Made by a program: the position numbers and the translations under genes
Shown: piece after piece, positions 63,331-64,000 of the stretch
Layout: the number at the start of each line of letters is the position of its first letter
How positions within the stretch are numbered: position 1 is the stretch's first letter
Source: Methylobacterium gnaphalii
GTDB lineage: Bacteria > Pseudomonadota > Alphaproteobacteria > Rhizobiales > Beijerinckiaceae
DNA length: 64,000 nt
Direction: 5' to 3'
Assembly: GCF_007992215.1 (NCBI RefSeq)
Contig: NZ_BJZV01000011.1
Coordinates: forward strand, 115,164-179,163
The notes under the pieces: model-generated
Database searches by the model: none
Seen by the model: the letters and a program-made list of their open reading frames with translations, nothing else
What the model was told of the DNA's origin: nothing

Positions 63331-63873
63331 ATGAGATGCATGAAGGCCGCCCTGGTGCTCCTGGGCATCGCAACGCCCGCACTCGCGCTTGCGCAGGAGA
63401 AGAAGGACGAGGCGCCCGTCGCCGTCCAGACCTACGAGAGCCCCATTACGAACAACAAGGGTGAGCCGATCGGCCAGATCCAGATCCGCGACGGCGCGAA
63501 CGCGCTGGTGCTGCGCGTGACGATCAAGGCCGGCGGTTTGACGCCCGGCTGGCACGGGCTGCATTTCCACGCGGTCGGCGATTGCTCGGACACGGAAAAA
63601 TTCGAGAAGTCGAAGGCGCACGTCAATCACGACAAGCGCGCTCACGGCCTTCTGAACGGCGACGGCCCCGACGAGGGCGACCTGCCGAACCTCTTCGCCA
63701 ATGCCGACGGCTCGGCAAACGGCGAGATGACCAGCGAGATGGCGCTGACCGGCGAGGAAAGCCTCAAGGACGGCGACGGCTCGGCCCTGATCATCCACGC
63801 CAACGAGGACGATCACACCCAGCAGCCGATCGGCGGCGCGGGCGCACGGGTGGCGTGCGCGGTGATCAAGTAG
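63331..63873 (+). CDS. sodC: superoxide dismutase [Cu-Zn] family protein with altered zinc ligand
   Basis: 180 residues from ATG 63331 with GGAGGA upstream; an ATG earlier (63313) would add MEESHP before the signal. Signal peptide about 1-21 (ATPALALAQ). Copper ligands H78, H80 (HGLHFHAVGDC), H97 and H156 are present, as are the disulfide cysteines C85 and C176 and the active-site Arg R173. Of the zinc ligands, H97, H105 and D117 (EGDLPN) are in place, but the His expected two residues before the G of GDLPN is D114. Periplasmic superoxide detoxification is the family role; the altered site may lower zinc binding. Confidence 0.9.
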   Translation: MRCMKAALVLLGIATPALALAQEKKDEAPVAVQTYESPITNNKGEPIGQIQIRDGANALVLRVTIKAGGLTPGWHGLHFHAVGDCSDTEKFEKSKAHVNHDKRAHGLLNGDGPDEGDLPNLFANADGSANGEMTSEMALTGEESLKDGDGSALIIHANEDDHTQQPIGGAGARVACAVIK

Positions 63874-63893
63874 GGGCTCGCAGAAGCATCCGC

Positions 63894-63931
63894 CGTCATT
63901 CCGGGGCCCGCTTGGCGGCCCCGGAACGACG
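63894..63931. repeat. CGTCATTCCGGGG-type palindrome after sodC
   Basis: Arms 63894-63908 (CGTCATTCCGGGGCC) and 63917-63931 pair over 15 bases with one mismatch around an 8-base loop. It lies in the 3' region of sodC and is related to the repeats at 14681 and 25962. Confidence 0.7.
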
Positions 63932-64000
63932 ATGGATTGAGTTGAAGCGCGTTAGCGCCGACGGCTCAGGCTCACCACCTCGGCGTCGCCGGTCGCCTTC

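Overview
This 64 kb window is a GC-rich chromosomal segment of an alphaproteobacterium, most likely a Methylobacterium/Methylorubrum-type member of the Hyphomicrobiales (Rhizobiales). The pointers are a 267-residue PhyR with its receiver aspartate at residue 190 (as in the Methylorubrum extorquens protein), the block erpA/dgt-argS-SPOR-nagZ-tatABC-serS-surE-pcm-nlpD that is typical of the order, and several small proteins of the DUF3297, DUF2865, DUF1328 and DUF3096 families. No rRNA, tRNA, CRISPR array, transposase, prophage or integrase was seen, so this is mainly core chromosome.

Layout. 1-9.9 kb: malic enzyme (cut by the window edge), an acetyltransferase, small conserved proteins, a three-gene glycosyltransferase/acyltransferase operon, aspS, a stand-alone WYL-like protein and RNase D. 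10-14.5 kb: a two-subunit molybdenum hydroxylase (isoquinoline 1-oxidoreductase type) and a large exported protein of unknown function. 14.7-28.2 kb: the conserved housekeeping block (Fe-S insertion, dNTP hydrolysis, Arg- and Ser-tRNA charging, peptidoglycan recycling, Tat export, protein repair, an amidase-activator-like lipoprotein). The scpA-scpB pair often found between nagZ and tatA is absent. 28.3-32.2 kb: YidB, a DUF815 ATPase, a class III aminotransferase and a cysteine-cluster protein.

32.2-34.5 kb is the most interesting part: the general stress response locus. phyR and nepR are divergent, and each has a sigma-EcfG-type promoter (GGAAC-N16/17-CGTT) in the shared intergenic region. 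A DUF1328 membrane-protein gene and, more weakly, two small ORFs also carry such promoters. Convergent with phyR lies an apparent sRNA of about 90 nt: sigma-EcfG promoter, a hairpin with a C-rich loop (possible anti-Shine-Dalgarno), then an intrinsic terminator. It looks like a GsrN-type stress sRNA. No ecfG sigma gene lies beside nepR or elsewhere in the window.

34.8-50.4 kb: a DUF2865 exported protein, an MBL hydrolase with methionine aminopeptidase, MarR, a KGG-motif stress protein with its own EcfG-like promoter, a cNMP-binding protein, a VOC protein, an L,D-transpeptidase, an 850-bp non-coding stretch, DUF3096, pyruvate phosphate dikinase, a SleB-type cell-wall hydrolase, an AcuI/YhdH reductase and a GreA/B-like factor. 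49.3-64 kb: a LysR/wrbA divergent pair with a clear palindromic operator, Sua5, a tightly packed acyl-CoA operon (acyl-CoA dehydrogenase, enoyl-CoA hydratase, two SDRs), CorA, a chemoreceptor, a cupredoxin, an SRAP DNA-protein crosslink protein, two RNA methyltransferases and a SodC homologue with an altered zinc site. Short palindromic repeats of the CGTCATT family are scattered between genes.
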